Positions 62,548 to 64,000 of a DNA stretch of 64,000 nt are shown here, one piece after another. The stretch's first letter is position 1, and every line of letters begins with the position of its first letter. This DNA comes from Prevotella communis (GTDB taxonomy: Bacteria > Bacteroidota > Bacteroidia > Bacteroidales > Bacteroidaceae). Made by a program: the position numbers and the translations under genes. A model generated the notes under the pieces. That model was not told the DNA's origin and ran no database searches. It saw only the letters and a program-made list of their open reading frames with translations. The stretch spans positions 3,286,001 to 3,350,000 of the forward strand of contig NZ_CP091794.1 of the NCBI RefSeq assembly GCF_022024175.1, given 5' to 3'.

Positions 62548-64000
62548 CTAAATTTCTTTTAAGAATCTTTGTTCCACTGACATTTTTCTCACCCTATTCA
62601 GCCACTCTTTAATGGCCCTAGGTGAATTCTTAAACCTCTCATCATCCGTCTTTTCAAGAGCGATCCCCATCAAGGCGTACTCACGCTCAAGTGAGGTTGA
62701 GAACACACCAGAGTCGTCTGTATTGATCGAAACACTTATCTCATGAGGAGGATAAGGTGTATTCAACCCAAAATTGTTGAACTTAAAGATAGGATGTTCA
62801 ATATAATCCTTCATCTCTCCAATCCTCAAATTAGACGAGGGGTTGCACTCAATGGCAATATGTAAACGTTCCACTTTGGAAAGCAACAGTTCCCTTACTT
62901 CATCCACCATCTTCACAAACTCAATATAATAATTGTGGGCTATGGGAAGAATTATTGACTTATTTCCCTGCTCCTGCGCTTTTTTGTTGTAGTGGTATTC
63001 AAAATACAAGGTCCTGGCTTTCTCATTGTTTCTTGCTCTATTCACATCTGATTCCTTGTCATTCAGCGCAGCCTTACTCCAATCGCTTAAACTATCCTCC
63101 TGCTTCGCCTTTTGCAATACCGTTTCAGGAGCATCGCCTCTTAAAAGCCAGGAATCGTAATAGTCGTGAATATCAAACTGGACATCGCAATCTGTATTAT
63201 CATATATCAACTGAAAGAGGTGCTTGGCCTCATATTCCAGATACTCACATAAAGATATGCGTCCTACCAAATTTGCCACACGTACATACAGCCAAACAAA
63301 GTTGTCCAAGATCACCTGTCTTGTGGCTCGGATGGCCTTTCCTCTACTCTTATAATACACTTCCACATCAGTACCCAGTACCAAGGCATGTCCCAAACGG
63401 TCATTGCTGCGAAAGTTCATAAAAGTAAGCACCTCATCTACGGCACGAAGGCCATCTACTACGTCATAAAAGTCTTCACCCACATGATATGTCATTTTCA
63501 AGACAGCTGGATGATTCTCGACTTCATCCTTAATGATATGGTGTCTCAAAAACCTAAAGGCCTGTGCAAAAACTTCTGGACGGCACTTAATCTCTGAATT
63601 TGCAGCATCAATACCAACCACTCGCGATGCGCTTTTATAGCCTTTTCTCCTATAATCATAAAGGGCCACAGCCTGTTTCTTAACCTTATTACGAAGTTCA
63701 TAATGCCTCGGCAACAATTCTGAAGGTTTTCCGTCAGATGTCTTGATGAAATGGAAGATATAATAGCCGTTAAAACGCTTGTCATCCTTGTTTTTCCATT
63801 TTTTGACATGGTTATCCATCATAATGACAGAAGCACTATTTTCCTCTACTGTATTCTTTGGAGTCACTCTTGCCTCCATATATCGATTCGGACTATTTGG
63901 TCTCAGGAAGTTCAGAAAAGCCATAGGTGTCAAAAGGCGTTCATAAACAGAACCGTCGGGAATAAAACAACTCTTTCTCTGCTCATATGTGTCAAAATTC
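62548..64000 (-). CDS. Adenosine-deaminase-like protein, partial (possible RADAR RdrB)
   Basis: The frame has no stop to the right edge, so the N-terminus is missing. Deaminase signatures appear in order: VVGIDAANSE, YHVGEDFYDVVDGLRAVDEV, NDRLGHALVLG, IECNPSSNLRIGEMKDYIEH and SVSINTDDSGVFSTSLEREY. The first metal motif (H-x-H) would lie in the missing part. A helical insert of about 180 residues sits between R-L-G-H-A and E-C-N-P. Such an insert and the defence setting suggest RdrB, the deaminase of RADAR, whose ATPase partner RdrA would be just outside the window. Confidence 0.7.
   Translation of the reverse strand, partial: NFDTYEQRKSCFIPDGSVYERLLTPMAFLNFLRPNSPNRYMEARVTPKNTVEENSASVIMMDNHVKKWKNKDDKRFNGYYIFHFIKTSDGKPSELLPRHYELRNKVKKQAVALYDYRRKGYKSASRVVGIDAANSEIKCRPEVFAQAFRFLRHHIIKDEVENHPAVLKMTYHVGEDFYDVVDGLRAVDEVLTFMNFRSNDRLGHALVLGTDVEVYYKSRGKAIRATRQVILDNFVWLYVRVANLVGRISLCEYLEYEAKHLFQLIYDNTDCDVQFDIHDYYDSWLLRGDAPETVLQKAKQEDSLSDWSKAALNDKESDVNRARNNEKARTLYFEYHYNKKAQEQGNKSIILPIAHNYYIEFVKMVDEVRELLLSKVERLHIAIECNPSSNLRIGEMKDYIEHPIFKFNNFGLNTPYPPHEISVSINTDDSGVFSTSLEREYALMGIALEKTDDERFKNSPRAIKEWLNRVRKMSVEQRFLKEI

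Overview
The window looks like a chromosomal segment of a Bacteroidales bacterium, most likely Prevotellaceae. The signs are promoters of the TTTG-N20-TAnnTTTG type, an UpxY/NusG-type antiterminator, weak or absent Shine-Dalgarno sequences, and long polysaccharide operons typical of this order. The genus is inference. No rRNA, tRNA or CRISPR array was seen.

Layout. (1) 1-9.1 kb is an accessory, defence-like flank on the minus strand: a compact SF1 helicase with a SAM-methyltransferase-like partner and a third gene cut by the window edge, an AlbA_2/GHKL regulator with a 12-bp variable repeat, an UpxY antiterminator, a very short HA-domain protein, and an ExK-nuclease/P-loop ATPase. (2) 9.5-10.3 kb holds a REP-associated Y1/HUH transposase (RAYT) and structured repeats that look related to it. 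(3) 10.8-30.0 kb, plus strand, is a complete Wzx/Wzy polysaccharide locus. It carries CapG-CapF-CapE (UDP-L-FucNAc), Glf, several glycosyltransferases including a GT6/GT11 pair of the kind that builds blood-group A/B-like ends, and a WecA-type initiating transferase. (4) 30.1-31.2 kb is a divergent tyrosine recombinase between two strong hairpins. (5) 59.2-31.3 kb, minus strand, is a second complete Wzx/Wzy locus, convergent with the first. It carries Ugd, RfbF-RfbH-RfbG with TPP enzymes and an aldolase (a CDP-3,6-dideoxy, possibly branched sugar), the GDP-heptose genes, and a small PglC-type initiating transferase. (6) 59.9-64 kb is a second defence-like flank: AIPR nuclease, DUF2806, and the C-terminal part of an adenosine-deaminase-like protein that may be a RADAR RdrB.

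The most unusual signals are non-coding. The two convergent operons are headed by the same leader, so the leaders form an inverted repeat about 49 kb apart. The leader of the right locus and the region before rfbF each contain a terminator, and in the right leader a second hairpin competes with it. A hairpin module is duplicated before two tiny genes in the right operon. A roughly 330-bp promoter-plus-hairpin element occurs twice with different but still complementary stems. Short REP-like palindromes with a fixed flank and changing stem are scattered around the window, one of them inside a decayed RAYT copy. Seven-base tandem repeats occur between genes and also in frame inside biosynthetic genes.

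Working model: UpxY and the leader/attenuator elements control long transcripts of two alternative surface glycans. The RAYT/REP system and the heptamer repeats reshape the region, which sits inside a defence island.
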